Below, piece after piece: positions 9,342 to 20,039 of a DNA stretch of 64,000 bases; the first letter of the stretch is position 1, and every line of letters begins with the position of its first letter. The notes below the pieces were generated by a model that saw only the letters and a list, made by a program, of their open reading frames with translations, was not told the DNA's origin and did no database searches. Made by a program: the position numbers and the translations under genes. Source of the stretch: Prostheceraeus crozeri (Eukaryota > Platyhelminthes > Polycladida > Euryleptidae); NCBI GenBank assembly GCA_907163375.1, contig CAJQUW010010488.1:17740-81739 (forward strand), read 5' to 3'.

Positions 9342-9992
9342 ATGTCGTATTCAAAGATGGTAGTCATTCCTCAAGAGGAGTATATACAATTGACTACATT
9401 ACAAAGTGCACAAGAAGTCAAAAATATAGATCCACCTATTACGAATCAACTTAAGGAACTAACACAAAAGGATATGGAAATTCAGAAGATTAAGGATCCC
9501 TATCGACGAATGCAGTTAGCAGCTGAAAACATTGATGAGAGGCGACAGATTCGTGATAAGTTGCGACGATTTATAACCTTGTCAACACCTCGACCATATC
9601 GTGTGCGCGCTGAGCGATTATTTGACTTCATTGATCCACATGTGAAGTTCAATGAGAGAGGGGAAATAATAGATGAAACAACTGGTGATGTTATTAGAAA
9701 TAGTCACATAGATGACCTTCTGCAATATGCTGTCAGAGATGTAAGGCGAAAACTAGGTGCACCACAAGGGTGGTCATATTTTCAGAAAATTTTATCTGAT
9801 CAAAATGTACCACATAATATTATTGGAGGACCGACTGTGAATGAGTTGGACAAGGGTCACTTACAAGATGAAACAAAAAGTAAAACACCCACGATGGCGG
9901 TCAAGCGAGAGCTTCATGATCCCGATGATCTTCAACCAAAAAGAGCTACTAGGCGCTCAATGCGTGTTGGAAAGGATTATAGTAAATATTAA
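9342..9992 (+). CDS. Conserved Polinton protein downstream of the ATPase
   Basis: 216 aa. N-terminus VVIPQEEYIQL, a middle coiled-coil-like stretch (KDMEIQKIKDPYRRMQLAAENIDERRQ), then TPRPYRVRAERLF and a Gly/Trp motif, with a basic tail (KRATRRSMRVGKD). This pattern is familiar from proteins in animal Polintons placed next to the ATPase; the family is often listed only as uncharacterised. A structural or packaging role is likely from context. The frame looks whole. Confidence 0.65.
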   Translation: MSYSKMVVIPQEEYIQLTTLQSAQEVKNIDPPITNQLKELTQKDMEIQKIKDPYRRMQLAAENIDERRQIRDKLRRFITLSTPRPYRVRAERLFDFIDPHVKFNERGEIIDETTGDVIRNSHIDDLLQYAVRDVRRKLGAPQGWSYFQKILSDQNVPHNIIGGPTVNELDKGHLQDETKSKTPTMAVKRELHDPDDLQPKRATRRSMRVGKDYSKY

Positions 9993-10159
9993 GCAAATAT
10001 AAATTAAGCTTTGCTTCTCTCATATCATGTCGCTACAAAAGTTTTGCTGCTGTTTGAAATCTGCGCTCGAAGGTAAAGGAGAAGAGGGCATAGAGGTTGA
10101 TATCAATTGTGTTAGCAGTTGCTGTGGGAGTAATACGCGTGCAAATCAGAACAAAGACG

Positions 10160-11248
10160 ATGAGTACAGCAGTGAAACTCAGAAAGATTTATTACGACTT
10201 AAATCACCCCGCAAGTTTCAGTCGTCCGGAGGTTCTAGCTCGTGCAGCAGGTGTGGGAATAGAGAAAGTCAAGAAGTGGTTAAGGAGTCAACCAACTTAC
10301 ACTCTTCACAAAAATGCGAGAAAGCGGTTTCCAACGAGAAAATATGTTGTTAACAATATAGATAGTCAATGGCAAGCGGACTTGGCTGACATGCAACAGA
10401 TATCACAGTACAATGATGGCTATAAATACATCTTAACCGTAATAGATATTTTATCTCGCTATGCTTGGGCACGTGCGCTGAAATCTAAACGAGGACCAGA
10501 AGTTGAAGCGGCTTTTCAGAGCATTTTCGATGAGGGGCGTGTTCCACAAAGAATACAGACCGATCAAGGGAAGGAATTCGAAAACTCTCATGTTCGAAGT
10601 CTCCTTAAAAGTCATAATGTGGAATTGTTTAGTGTCAAAAGTGCTTATAAGGCTGCCATGGTTGAGAGGTTCAATCGCACACTGAAGACAAAAATATGGC
10701 GCTATTTCACTGCAAAAAATACACATGTTTGGATAGGTGAGCTGCAGAAATTTGTTAAGAATTACAATGAAAGCTACCATCGAATCATTAAGATGAAACC
10801 TGTTGATGTCACCCCAGATAATGCGATGGATGTATGGCTTCGATTGTATGATAAGAAAGCGAAAAACATTTCCAATGAAAAGAAAATTAATGTTGGTGAT
10901 AGAGTTCGGATTTCAAAGGTTAAGTCTACATTTGAGAAGGGGTATCTACCTAATTGGACTGAAGAAGAGTTTTTTGTAGATGAAGTAAATACAAAATTTA
11001 GACCCACCATGTATAAATTAATAGATTACCATGGCAATCCAATTGAAGGAAAATTTTACTCTTATGAATTGCAAGTAGTAGACAGAAGTGAAGAGGTGTA
11101 TATGATTGACAAAATAATTAGGAGGAAAGGTCATGGCAATCAAAGGAAATATCTAGTTAAATGGAAAGGATATCCTGATTCATTCAATAGCTGGATAACG
11201 CACCAGGATCTACAAAATGTGGAGGTGGGAGACACTCGTAACTTTTAA
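10160..11248 (+). CDS. Polinton integrase (DDE) with C-terminal chromodomain
   Basis: 362 aa from the methionine at 10160 (MSTAVKLRKIYYD), chosen because the 21 codons upstream do not look like part of the family. Retroviral-type integrase fold with D74 (QADLADM), D135 (IQTDQGKEF) and E169 (AAMVERFN) as the catalytic triad. The C-terminal 50 residues form a chromodomain (IIRRKGHGNQRKYLVKWKGY then SW), used for chromatin targeting. This enzyme makes the 6-bp duplications seen at the element ends. The frame looks whole. Confidence 0.93.
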   Translation: MSTAVKLRKIYYDLNHPASFSRPEVLARAAGVGIEKVKKWLRSQPTYTLHKNARKRFPTRKYVVNNIDSQWQADLADMQQISQYNDGYKYILTVIDILSRYAWARALKSKRGPEVEAAFQSIFDEGRVPQRIQTDQGKEFENSHVRSLLKSHNVELFSVKSAYKAAMVERFNRTLKTKIWRYFTAKNTHVWIGELQKFVKNYNESYHRIIKMKPVDVTPDNAMDVWLRLYDKKAKNISNEKKINVGDRVRISKVKSTFEKGYLPNWTEEEFFVDEVNTKFRPTMYKLIDYHGNPIEGKFYSYELQVVDRSEEVYMIDKIIRRKGHGNQRKYLVKWKGYPDSFNSWITHQDLQNVEVGDTRNF

Positions 11249-11261
11249 GCTAATATAGCAT

Positions 11262-12866
11262 GTGACTTCTTCCATGTATGAGTTTAACAGGTCTACTAAC
11301 TTCAACATCATTCTTCCAAGCAATAGCAACCCCAAGATATTCCCAAGTAACAAACCATCTCTATACTCTGTTGAATTCGCTAATCCAATTACTCTGCATG
11401 GACCCCATGAAGTTGCTCTAACTGAAATTACTTATTACAACGATATCAGTTTGCTAAAAAACAATTATTTTGAATTACATAAAGAAGTACGAGAGAAGGA
11501 TGATTGTTTTCGCATATTTCACAATAGTCTACATGGTACATGGGCTTTTCATCATCTAACTTTACATCCTTTTTCAACATCTTTACCATCTGTCCAAAAC
11601 ATGATTAAAATTCAAAAGGCATTTGCAACGTCAACTTTTGATTCTACGGTTCCCACAATGAGCTTGCAATATACAGAAAAGGAAATCGGTAGAATGTTTG
11701 AACGAATAAATGGTCTCTTCAAGCTGACTTTGAATAAATTCTACAAACCAGTCATAAAGGGGTCAACAAAATTGATGAAGGAAGGGAAGCATGTTCTTCT
11801 TGTATTAGGTAAAGATTTGAGTCATACTTTTGGATATTCCAGAACAACTTTCTCATCAAGGTATTGGTACAATGGACGTGGGTGGAATTCAGAGAGGAAA
11901 ATCACTGATTTTAAATGTAGAATTGTGCCATTGTATACATTACAAAAAAGGAGCATCCGAGTAAAAAATAAATTTGAGGTCATTAGAAGTGTTGAAGACT
12001 TTGCAAGAAAGTTTCAAGGATCAGTGCCAGAAACGTTAATGACTTGTGAATATAAGAAAGAGAAAGTAACTTTATTTACTGTTGAAACGGAGGCAGAATT
12101 TATTGTTTTTACTAAAAAGACACCATTGGAAAAGTCTGAGTCCGCTGTTATTGAATTCGGATCTGAAATGATTGGGATGTTTAAGGGCCTTGAAAGCGCA
12201 CCTTGGTTGACAGAGTTAAATGATACATTCAAGGTTCAATTGTCCTCTTCTAAACTCAAAGCATCAACAAATGCTTCATGGGATATCCACGTATACAGCG
12301 AAGACATATTGGGTGATGAATTATCTACTTCCAGTGAACTTGTAAAAAGAGTTAATTTGAACATCGAAAGCTTGAAAACGCCATCTGAATTGTGTACAAA
12401 GTTAAATGAGTTTGGTGTAGATTACCTTGATGCAGATGAATATCACTTTTCTTATGATCCACATAAGAAACGCATGATTCTAAAGGTAGGGAAGAACTCT
12501 CTTATCAAGCTGGATAGCGTGTTAACGTCCACATTGGGATTCTCAAAATCAACTATTTATGAAGGCACATCAATAGGCGATACAGCCCCATCACTAGAGC
12601 GTGATATAAGTAACTTATACGTCTATTGTAACATTATTGAATATACAAGGGTTGGCGACATTGAGGCCCCACTTCTGCGCACATTTCCTCTCTCATCCGT
12701 AAGGAAGCAACTAATCAATCGAGAATTTATTAACACGATGTATGTACCAATGAGCAGAAATGTCATCAATAGAATTGACATATCAATTCATGATGACACA
12801 GGTGAAGTAGTACCATTCTGTGGTGGTGTTACTGTTTTAACACTACACATCAGGACACGAGATTAA
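11262..12866 (+). CDS. Polinton capsid-associated protein, probably penton/minor capsid
   Basis: 534 aa, starting 13 bp after the integrase stop. The N-terminal region (NFNIILPSNSNPKIFPSN, then YSVEFANPITLHGPHEVAL) matches a protein commonly found in animal Polintons near the capsid genes. It is rich in beta-type segments. I assign it tentatively as minor capsid or penton-like from position just before the major capsid block; the exact virion role is not visible in the sequence. Confidence 0.6.
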   Translation: MTSSMYEFNRSTNFNIILPSNSNPKIFPSNKPSLYSVEFANPITLHGPHEVALTEITYYNDISLLKNNYFELHKEVREKDDCFRIFHNSLHGTWAFHHLTLHPFSTSLPSVQNMIKIQKAFATSTFDSTVPTMSLQYTEKEIGRMFERINGLFKLTLNKFYKPVIKGSTKLMKEGKHVLLVLGKDLSHTFGYSRTTFSSRYWYNGRGWNSERKITDFKCRIVPLYTLQKRSIRVKNKFEVIRSVEDFARKFQGSVPETLMTCEYKKEKVTLFTVETEAEFIVFTKKTPLEKSESAVIEFGSEMIGMFKGLESAPWLTELNDTFKVQLSSSKLKASTNASWDIHVYSEDILGDELSTSSELVKRVNLNIESLKTPSELCTKLNEFGVDYLDADEYHFSYDPHKKRMILKVGKNSLIKLDSVLTSTLGFSKSTIYEGTSIGDTAPSLERDISNLYVYCNIIEYTRVGDIEAPLLRTFPLSSVRKQLINREFINTMYVPMSRNVINRIDISIHDDTGEVVPFCGGVTVLTLHIRTRD

Positions 12867-12879
12867 GGCTTTACGCTAT

Positions 12880-13250
12880 TGTGGGATCTATAATTATCTA
12901 CAGGACATGATGTCAGGCATTTACAGTGGTCCATCCTATCAGAGCGGCTATCCCGTGTTGCTGGAGGTAGACGACAAGTTGGAGGAGGCATATTCGGTGC
13001 ACTAAGACGTATGGTTCTCCCAACACTCAAAAAGTATGGCGTACCATTCATGAAGCGGGTTGGAAACAGAGCTTTAGACTTTGGTGCAAATGTTGCAGCT
13101 GATGCACTTCAAGGGGAGAATATCGGTGAATCCATGAAATAATCTGCTATAGACGCATTAGATGATTTAACAAAGACGAGGCGTACAGTTCGGAAGAAAC
13201 GTAGGAAGTCAAGACAAGTTGGATCAGGTCGAGTTACTACATACATAAAT
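12880..13250 (+). pseudogene. Remnant of small basic virion protein
   Basis: Between the penton-like gene and the capsid gene, the translated sequence shows pieces such as SGPSYQSGY, GGGIFGALRRMVLPTLKKYG and a basic TVRKKRRKSRQ tail. These match a glycine-rich, basic virion protein (pVI/core-like) that usually sits here in animal Polintons. It is broken in at least two places. Confidence 0.5.
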
Positions 13251-13253
13251 ACA

Positions 13254-14180
13254 ATGACGCAATTTCAGAAGCAAGCTAAACAGTCACACTTGCAAGTTGC
13301 CGGCTGGTATGATGATCAGCAAGGGAAATTTGATGAGGTTTCAAATGGAGGTTTAAAAAAACGAATTGAATTGACAGCAGATTCAAAGGAATTATATTTG
13401 AAAGGACCTGTCTATCTTGATTTCCTTCGTCAATCTAGATATCTACTATCACAGGTTAAAATGCAAATAAAATTTATTCGTGCAAATCCTGAGTTCGCGT
13501 TAATGGCTTTTGGAGCTACAAACTATCAAATCAACATAAGTAGTGCCATACTCAATGTAAGGAGAGTAACAATGAACCCGTCAGTCATCAACGAGCATGC
13601 GACAGGATTGAGGAAAAGCAATGCAATATATCCAGTTAATCACAGTGTGTTAACAAACTCCACAATTGGTGCGGGATCATCCTCTCATGCCTACCCAAAT
13701 CTTTTTCCCACTGCGATGCCGAAGGCGGTGTATATCACATTTGTGGAAAATGAGTCATTTATTGGTGCTTTTGAAAAGAATCCATTTAATTTCCAACACT
13801 TTAACGTTAGTAAACTAGCACTCTATCAGGATGGAAAATTTGTTGCTTGCAAAGCTTATCAGCCTAATTTTAAAGAGGGTAAATTTGCACGTGAATATGG
13901 TTCTACTTTCTTTGCACTGAGCATGTTTAACACAGATGATTCAAATGGAATTACAATGGATATGTATAAAAATGGTTACTTCTTCATTATATACAATCTC
14001 ACAGCAGATGTAGATCTAGGCGGTGAAAGCGTAGGAGTTACAAAGCCTGGTAATCTACGACTAGAGGTGTCATTTGAGTCACCTTTGAAGAAAACAATTA
14101 CTTGCCTCATTTATGCTATCTATGATAGCAAAGTTGAAATAACGAGAATGCGAGACGTAACTGTCAGCTATCAGAGATGA
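13254..14180 (+). pseudogene. Major capsid protein (double jelly-roll), apparently incomplete
   Basis: 308 codons matching the major capsid protein of animal Polintons (the family often named F54H12.2-like after a nematode copy). Recognisable stretches are GLKKRIELTADSKELYLKGPVYLD, shortened here to the family's GLKKR start, then KNPFNFQHFNVSKLALYQDG, and GNLRLEVSFESPL. The product forms the hexon-like shell of the predicted virion. The gene looks incomplete relative to the family and is treated as a fossil. Its last codon overlaps the protease start (ATGA). Confidence 0.75.
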
Positions 14181-14638
14181 GTAACCTAAGCAACACTGAA
14201 ATCTTGAGGAAAATGGGAAATGCTCATCCCTACTCCAAGTCAACATTTCTTGATGTCTTTTCTAGAGATAATTTACCTAATTCAATTCCTTTCTATCCTT
14301 GTTCGCTTATCATCAATACGGACAGCAACAATCTTCCTGGTAAACATTGGATTGCAGTGTACATCAATCGCTATAAAGTGGCTGAATATTTTGACTCTCT
14401 TAATCTACCTCGCTTACATGACATTGCACTATGGATGAATAGGTTCTCCTGGACGATTAAGAAAGTTACATCGTTTCCACTCCAAAGCAATGTATCTCTC
14501 ATGTGCGGCGGTTATGTGCTATATTTCATCAACGAGAGACCATTGAAAAATAACTGTAAAAGTGTTTTACAACTTTTTTCGAAAGACTGCTATAAAAATG
14601 ATGTAATTCTTACAAAGTATATTGAAACTGTTTTGTAA
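14177..14638 (+). CDS. Adenain-like cysteine protease (virion maturation)
   Basis: 153 aa. Catalytic residues of the adenovirus/Ulp1 protease clan are visible in order: H57 in GKHWIAVYI, D73 in EYFDSL, Q103 in FPLQSN and C110 in MCGGYVLYF. In Polintons this enzyme is expected to process capsid-associated proteins. It overlaps the capsid gene stop by four bases and ends on an AATAAA. The frame looks whole. Confidence 0.9.
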   Translation: MSNLSNTEILRKMGNAHPYSKSTFLDVFSRDNLPNSIPFYPCSLIINTDSNNLPGKHWIAVYINRYKVAEYFDSLNLPRLHDIALWMNRFSWTIKKVTSFPLQSNVSLMCGGYVLYFINERPLKNNCKSVLQLFSKDCYKNDVILTKYIETVL

Positions 14639-14650
14639 TAAAGTTTTATT
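14637..14650. terminator. Back-to-back poly(A) signals between convergent genes
   Basis: AATAAA at 14637-14642 on the plus strand overlaps the protease stop; TTTATT at 14645-14650 gives AATAAA on the minus strand, about 120 bp past the TBP-like stop. Together they form a compact bidirectional 3' end. Confidence 0.5.
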
Positions 14651-14769
14651 TTATATGTAAATATCCTTGTTTTATGTTCCAAATCGTTGGGTTTAGAGGG
14701 AAAGCAAAACATGTTTACATTTCAATATGTATTTACAAATATACAGTTCTTTTCTAAATATTTACATAG

Positions 14770-15339
14770 CTACAATGCAGACTTCACAAATATTTTTCTC
14801 AAATCACATAGGATGGGAGGAACATCATTTATGTCTTTAATGCCGGTTATCACAATCTTTCCATTATGGAATACATGAACATGATATGGGTGCCAGTTAG
14901 TCTTCTGTGCTGCTGGAAATAGTTCCACTTCATAAGTGAGATTGATTGATGATGTGACTTTACGAAAGTCATAATGATACTTCAATTCACATAACACAGT
15001 CATTGTCTTCACTTCCCATTCAGATAATGAGTCACTAAGTAAATTTTCCAACGTAGAATGTAGATATGGTAGATCACCATCAGTGAAGCCACCAACACAC
15101 TGGATTGTTCCATTTGGAAAGAATAGGATAGTCACATATTTATCCTTCCTCTGTATCCTCCATGTTAACATTGAGGGTCTTCCCAGATGTAGATTCGTTG
15201 TCGGCTTCATCTTGTGTTTTATTAATAACCATTGCTTTCGATTGGGAATGTTCCGCTCGATTTCTTGAAGATTGAGTTTTGAGTTTACTTTTGTAGTTAA
15301 CATGCGATTCACGACTTCCATCCGCTTGATGTCCTCCAT
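14770..15339 (-). CDS. TATA-binding-protein-like protein
   Basis: 189 aa. Two direct repeats with the TBP fold pattern are visible. Repeat 1: TTKVNSKLNLQEIERN, then MLTWRIQRKDKYVTILFF, then PNGTIQCVGG, aligning with TBP VNLGCKLDLKTIALRARN...[23 protein letters not shown]. Repeat 2: LTYEVELFPA then HVHVFHNGKIVITGIKD, aligning with SYEPELFPG...LLIFVSGKVVLTGAK. TBP binds TATA boxes and nucleates transcription complexes. Because repeat 1 starts near residue 15, the start at 15339 is favoured, which forces a 200-bp overlap with the PC4-like gene in another frame. The assignment is by eye and needs a profile search. Confidence 0.65.
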   Translation of the reverse strand: MEDIKRMEVVNRMLTTKVNSKLNLQEIERNIPNRKQWLLIKHKMKPTTNLHLGRPSMLTWRIQRKDKYVTILFFPNGTIQCVGGFTDGDLPYLHSTLENLLSDSLSEWEVKTMTVLCELKYHYDFRKVTSSINLTYEVELFPAAQKTNWHPYHVHVFHNGKIVITGIKDINDVPPILCDLRKIFVKSAL

Positions 15340-15700
15340 CCTTAATAAATGAAATCATATGTGGTAGTATCTCTTTTGTAAAGTTTCTCCATATGACGTC
15401 ACTGAAACGGAAAAATCGATAGTCAATATCTTCTCTCTTTGGTGAACAGACGTACAGCTTGACGGTAGAGTCACACTTTATCCATACCTTTTGATCGAGG
15501 GGAATCTTCATCCGTGTCTTATGGTTGTCAATCAGATCAGCGAAGTCTTTCAGTGAAGATAATGCGTCAAGGCTAATGCAAACGCCACGATGTCTTCCAC
15601 CACTATTTGCTATTGAGTGACGAAAGACTACTTTCTTAGAATTTGTTATGTGAACGCTTTGTAAGTCGTTTAGTTTCCATGTTCTAGTGTAACGAGGCAT
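15140..15700 (-). CDS. PC4/SUB1-like single-strand DNA-binding protein
   Basis: 186 aa. The first 60 residues follow the PC4 core: VHITNSKKVVFRHSI, then GGRHRGVCISLDALSSLKDF and ADLID, aligning with the PC4 pattern of a basic strand pair, GRKGISL and a helix ending near DID. PC4 is a transcription coactivator that binds melted DNA. The C-terminal 70 residues are charged and low-complexity, and this is the part that overlaps the start of the TBP-like gene. The two minus-strand genes look like a unit. Confidence 0.55.
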   Translation of the reverse strand: MPRYTRTWKLNDLQSVHITNSKKVVFRHSIANSGGRHRGVCISLDALSSLKDFADLIDNHKTRMKIPLDQKVWIKCDSTVKLYVCSPKREDIDYRFFRFSDVIWRNFTKEILPHMISFIKDGGHQADGSRESHVNYKSKLKTQSSRNRAEHSQSKAMVINKTQDEADNESTSGKTLNVNMEDTEEG

Positions 15701-15802
15701 GTTTTCAAATATAAACCTAATTTATCTGTTTGCATAAAGTTTGCTATTTCACATCTCAACATATCGGAATGATTTTGAGTGCTATGTCTTAAATTCATAA
15801 CA

Positions 15803-15889
15803 AGACTACCTATATTTTAGTAATAATTTCTACACATCGGAAAAATGTAGAAATTTCATTTTGTGTTTAGACTACCTATATATTAGTAA
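15803..15889. repeat. Hairpin framed by two 21-bp direct repeats
   Basis: AGACTACCTATAT(T/A)TTAGTAA occurs at 15803-15823 and 15869-15889 with one difference. Between them is a 10-bp perfect inverted repeat (AATTTCTACA at 15825-15834, TGTAGAAATT at 15846-15855, 11-base loop). It lies between the PC4-like start and the polymerase 3' end, so a promoter or 3'-end role is possible. Confidence 0.6.
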
Positions 15890-15960
15890 GCATAACTAAG
15901 CAGGAAGATGTGACGATTGGTTAGTTTACTTGTAAATTACCTTGTTGAATCTATTTAGAC

Positions 15961-18900
15961 TTATTCTACATCACCTATAGCAGGAAGGATTCTCCTTCTT
16001 TTTGAAGGTGGGGGAAGTCCCAAGCTATAGTGTCCATATGGTAGTGACAAATTTTTATTTAACCAACAGCGCTTATCCTCCCAGAGTGAAAGTCCTCGCT
16101 TCCTGAATGATTTTGTAGTAACTAAGTGGTTTTTCGAGTTAATTACTGTCATTTCTTCACTTGTATCCATTTCACGGTACTACACGGTCCTATAATCATT
16201 ATGTTGTAGTTTTTTAACTGCAGCTCTCTGCACTCCTTTTGCACGTTTGATGCTGTGACAAGATGAATCTAGATATTTCATTGAATACATTTTCGGTTTT
16301 AATAAGATCATTTCCTCAAGCAACTTTCCCGCACACTCATCCTTAAAACAGCCCAACCTAGCTCTGTTTGCAGTTGAATACAGTCGGTGATGTACATCAT
16401 AGTTTGAAGAGTCAAATTTTTCACCAAAGTATAGAAGTATGTCCTCCAGACGGACAGAAGGTGAGGTGTATAGACATAGGAAAAAACTGTCAGTGTCACC
16501 GCCACAAAGTCGCGTTCTATTTATCAGTGGACATCTTTTTAAATCATTGTAAAATAGTTGATACATTTCCAACTTGCTATAATCAAGAACTGCTTGACCA
16601 ACATAAATTTATTTATTCAACATTATTGAAGGCTTGTACATTTCCATGCCAACTAGATCTTCATCGAAGATCTTATGCTGAACATAGAGTGGATGATTTG
16701 ATAATTTTTGACATTGCTCAACACTATTAACTAATTTGAATTGTCTCCTTCGTCTTACATTTTCCATTGTCTTGCCATATAAAGAGTTATTCTTCAACTT
16801 GTAAAACGACTTTTCAAAATCAGTTCTTGACTGAGCTCTCTTTTGGGAATTCATGTCGATGAACGTTCTTAACCAGGGCTTTTGAGTGAACTTTACATCG
16901 CTATGAACTTTTTTAACTTTCATACCCATAGATAAATAAAATTTTAATATTGAATAGTGTACAACATAATTTTCCCTATCAAATTGGTGTAGCAATAGTT
17001 TCTTAGTTGAAGAAAAGTTAGTATTTGGTCTTACTTTCATATAACTTGAAAACATTTTTTGTTCTATCATCTGCATTTCTGGTGCCAATGGAAAATCGGC
17101 AGTGTCATCATGTATGCTTGCAGGATATTCCAAATCTAAATCAAAAATATATCCGATTTCACTATCATCATCTATGGCTTGAATATTAACTTCGTTTGAA
17201 AAGTAGCCTATTTCATGTTCATTCAACCATTTGAAATTTGAATGTGGTAGACTCTTGCTGAGTGACGAGCCGTAAAGGTTGTTGACATCTATCTAGGATA
17301 AGTGACGGCTTTCATTTGTATTATTTTGTAATTCCGTAATTCGTGCACGCGCTCGGTGAATATTTGTAAATGTCATACCTCCCCTTATTCCCCTTTCAAA
17401 TAGATTGTACATGTTTTCATCTTGTATGTAGTGTGGAGGATCAGATGAAGCAAAACTCAAAGCTGAAGTAAAACTAAGGTGTGGAAGGCTGACAAAATGC
17501 ACAGGATCCACCTCATCTTCATTTTGACTCAATGATCTAAAGACTTCAAAAATATCTGCCAGCAATAACACATCTAATTTGAGATATGCAAGCATGTAAT
17601 CACCAAAATTGGAGCAACTGAAAGCGATCCACGTATTACAAGCGTGTTCATATTCTTTGTCTGAGCAATGCTCTCGTGTGAGATCATTATAGAATTCACA
17701 TTGTGGTGGTAGACTATTTTCCAACAATGTATTTAGACTTTTGAAATAAGAGTAGGGAAACACTCCCTTTTGATATAGGATGTCATCATTAATCAGTGGA
17801 AATTCGTTTCTTAATTTTTCTACATGCTTATACACTTGTAATCCTTTTGCTAATTCACTTAGTGATGCACTTTAAAATTGAAAAGAATCCAAGAACTTTA
17901 ATTTAAAATATATTGTTTTTCCGTTGTACTCGTTCACAGGTACACTAGCGGATAAAGTTATGTATTTTTCAGCTGTGGCTGCTACCACTTCTAATTTCCA
18001 TGGTTTCTTCTTTCCAATTGCTTTGTAGCAAACGATGTGACTGTCATAATTCTTGAAGTTGTGGAAAAATATGGGCAGTTCCCGCCTATTCAGTTTCAAT
18101 CGAAGGTTGCATTTGCTACATAATGTTTGTCTATATTTTCCTGTTATATGATCATGATCTCTCACTTTGATACAATCATCACTGAACTTAGATTTACATT
18201 TACTGCAACTCTGTGCGCTTTTGTGTTTTCTTCTTCATCATGGGATAGAGACATCGGTTGTCTACTTATTGCACGCTGATTGTCATACAAATTTTGTGCT
18301 ACATTTTCTAGGTGATTTAAGAAGTTCATAATACAATTTTCTCCTTTAAAGACATAATATTCGTTATCAAATTTTGATTGGAGAGCGTTGTGCCATACAT
18401 GATAAACTCCAACTGCTGCAGGTTTATGCACTTCATTATCGATGTAGCACTCTATATCTGCATAAATTACTAAAGGTGGACTTAGATGATATTCCATGCT
18501 ACTTGTACTTACCTCTAGTTGTTTAGGCATTTTTTCTATTTGCGCTTTCCTCGAACACAAAATTGATAATGTCGGTCTAGAGTTGTCTTATATGTAAACG
18601 ATTGGGTGCATCGATCACAGTAATGTTTAAATCTTTTATTAATTTTCCTATATAGTCTCGATATCTTTCTGATTCCACAATAATGTGCGCGTTCATTGTT
18701 AACAATTAACAGTATATTGACAGTTCGTTTACCAATAAAGTTGCTACTATAACGAACACCTTTGAGTCCTTTTTCATAAAAGTGAATGTTAATTTTGATG
18801 TCATTATTTTTCTCAAACCTAGAAATATCTTTTATTGATACTGGTGTGACAATGCCATCCATATTCAGATCAGATGTCCACTTGCTATATGATTTCATCT

Positions 18901-19831
18901 CATTTCTCGAGTGAAGTACTTCATCATAATGTAGTATTGATAAAACCGAATACTTGAAGCAGTCATTTGCATTTGAGTGTACATTGATTACAGCCTTAGA
19001 ATCTTTCAAGCTCTTTGGTAGAGTAAATGTTCGTCCACCAGATAGTAGTGGACTGGTAATAACATTGAATTCAATATTAAGTATTTCATCTATAACCCAG
19101 TTGCTACCCTTATTTGCAAATGCTTCAATATGGCTTGAAAGACTATTCAAATTATCTTGGAACCAGGTATCATAGTCATAAATATAGTTTGTAGATGATG
19201 ATGTAAAGTGTGCGAGAAACGTTTCATCTTCTTGAGGATTTGATCGCACATAACGAATTTGTGCAATTAGACGGCCACGTAGTTGAAATTGTTCTAGAAG
19301 GTTTGACACTAAGTCCCCTAATATAGGTCGCATACTCAATAAAAAAGAATTATTGTCGATTGTATGTGTTGATGGTGTGATGTCATATACACGAGCGTGA
19401 CCATTAAGTGCGCTTTCACTGAGATTTAGAGTTCCATGATTATTATGAATATTCATCTCACTTTTTGTATTATGTACATTCATATGCTGACGAAATTTGC
19501 TAACAGAATTATAATTTTTGCCACAATGGGAGCAACATTGCATAAAGGTATTATTTGAAGCGCTGGTTGACGTATGTCTAGACGTTGGTTCAACAATACT
19601 AGATCTGGATATGTGATTATTTTGTGATTCTACTTGATTAACAACTGACATATTTTGAGAATTTGAACTTAAATTGCAAACTAGATTGTGTCGCTTTAGA
19701 TTATCCTTCCTATTCGTTTGATATGGACACTTGCTACACTTATATGTTATCCCCAACTTACAAAATTTTTCATGACGTTGGAAATTGCAATAAAGAGTAA
19801 AAGATTTTCCACACTTGGAACAGACAACCAT
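15961..19831 (-). pseudogene. Protein-primed family-B DNA polymerase, broken
   Basis: Reads leftward from 19831. The N-terminus carries C2H2-type zinc fingers (CSKCGKSF, CSKCPYQT), usual for Polinton polymerases. Further on are exonuclease signatures (VIYADIECYID and FHNFKNYDSHIV) and the polymerase motifs A (DLDLEYPASIHD), B (KLKNNSLYGKT) and C (GGDTDSFF), ending in YGHYSLG near the C-terminus. This enzyme would replicate the element from protein-primed ends. The gene is broken in about six places and cannot make a whole product. A TATATAAGG box lies just upstream at 19871. Confidence 0.9.
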
Positions 19832-19870
19832 TCTTAATAGTAAATGATAAGGATTATAATTTTTGATAGT

Positions 19871-19879
19871 CCTTATATA
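19871..19879 (-). promoter_or_regulatory. TATA box TATATAAGG (minus strand)
   Basis: 40-48 bp upstream of the polymerase ATG at 19831; same motif as at 6527 and 28929. Confidence 0.5.
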
Positions 19880-20039
19880 TTTTCATCATTCTATGACGTC
19901 AGAGCTATTACCACCCAATAGAATTTGTTCCGATCTCTTCACTTTTGAGATACATGTAGTATTACCGATCGATGATATAAAGGAAAAAATTCAGGATTTA
20001 CAATAATTTTCATTTTCCAAAAGAAAAAAGTAAAGTACA

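Noticed and set aside
10027-10353. 108-codon cysteine-rich frame overlapping the integrase start
   Set aside because: It overlaps the integrase gene in another frame through well-conserved integrase codons, and shows no motif of its own. An independent gene here is possible but unsupported.
10451-11010. Minus-strand open frames inside the integrase
   Set aside because: Shadows of the clear plus-strand integrase.
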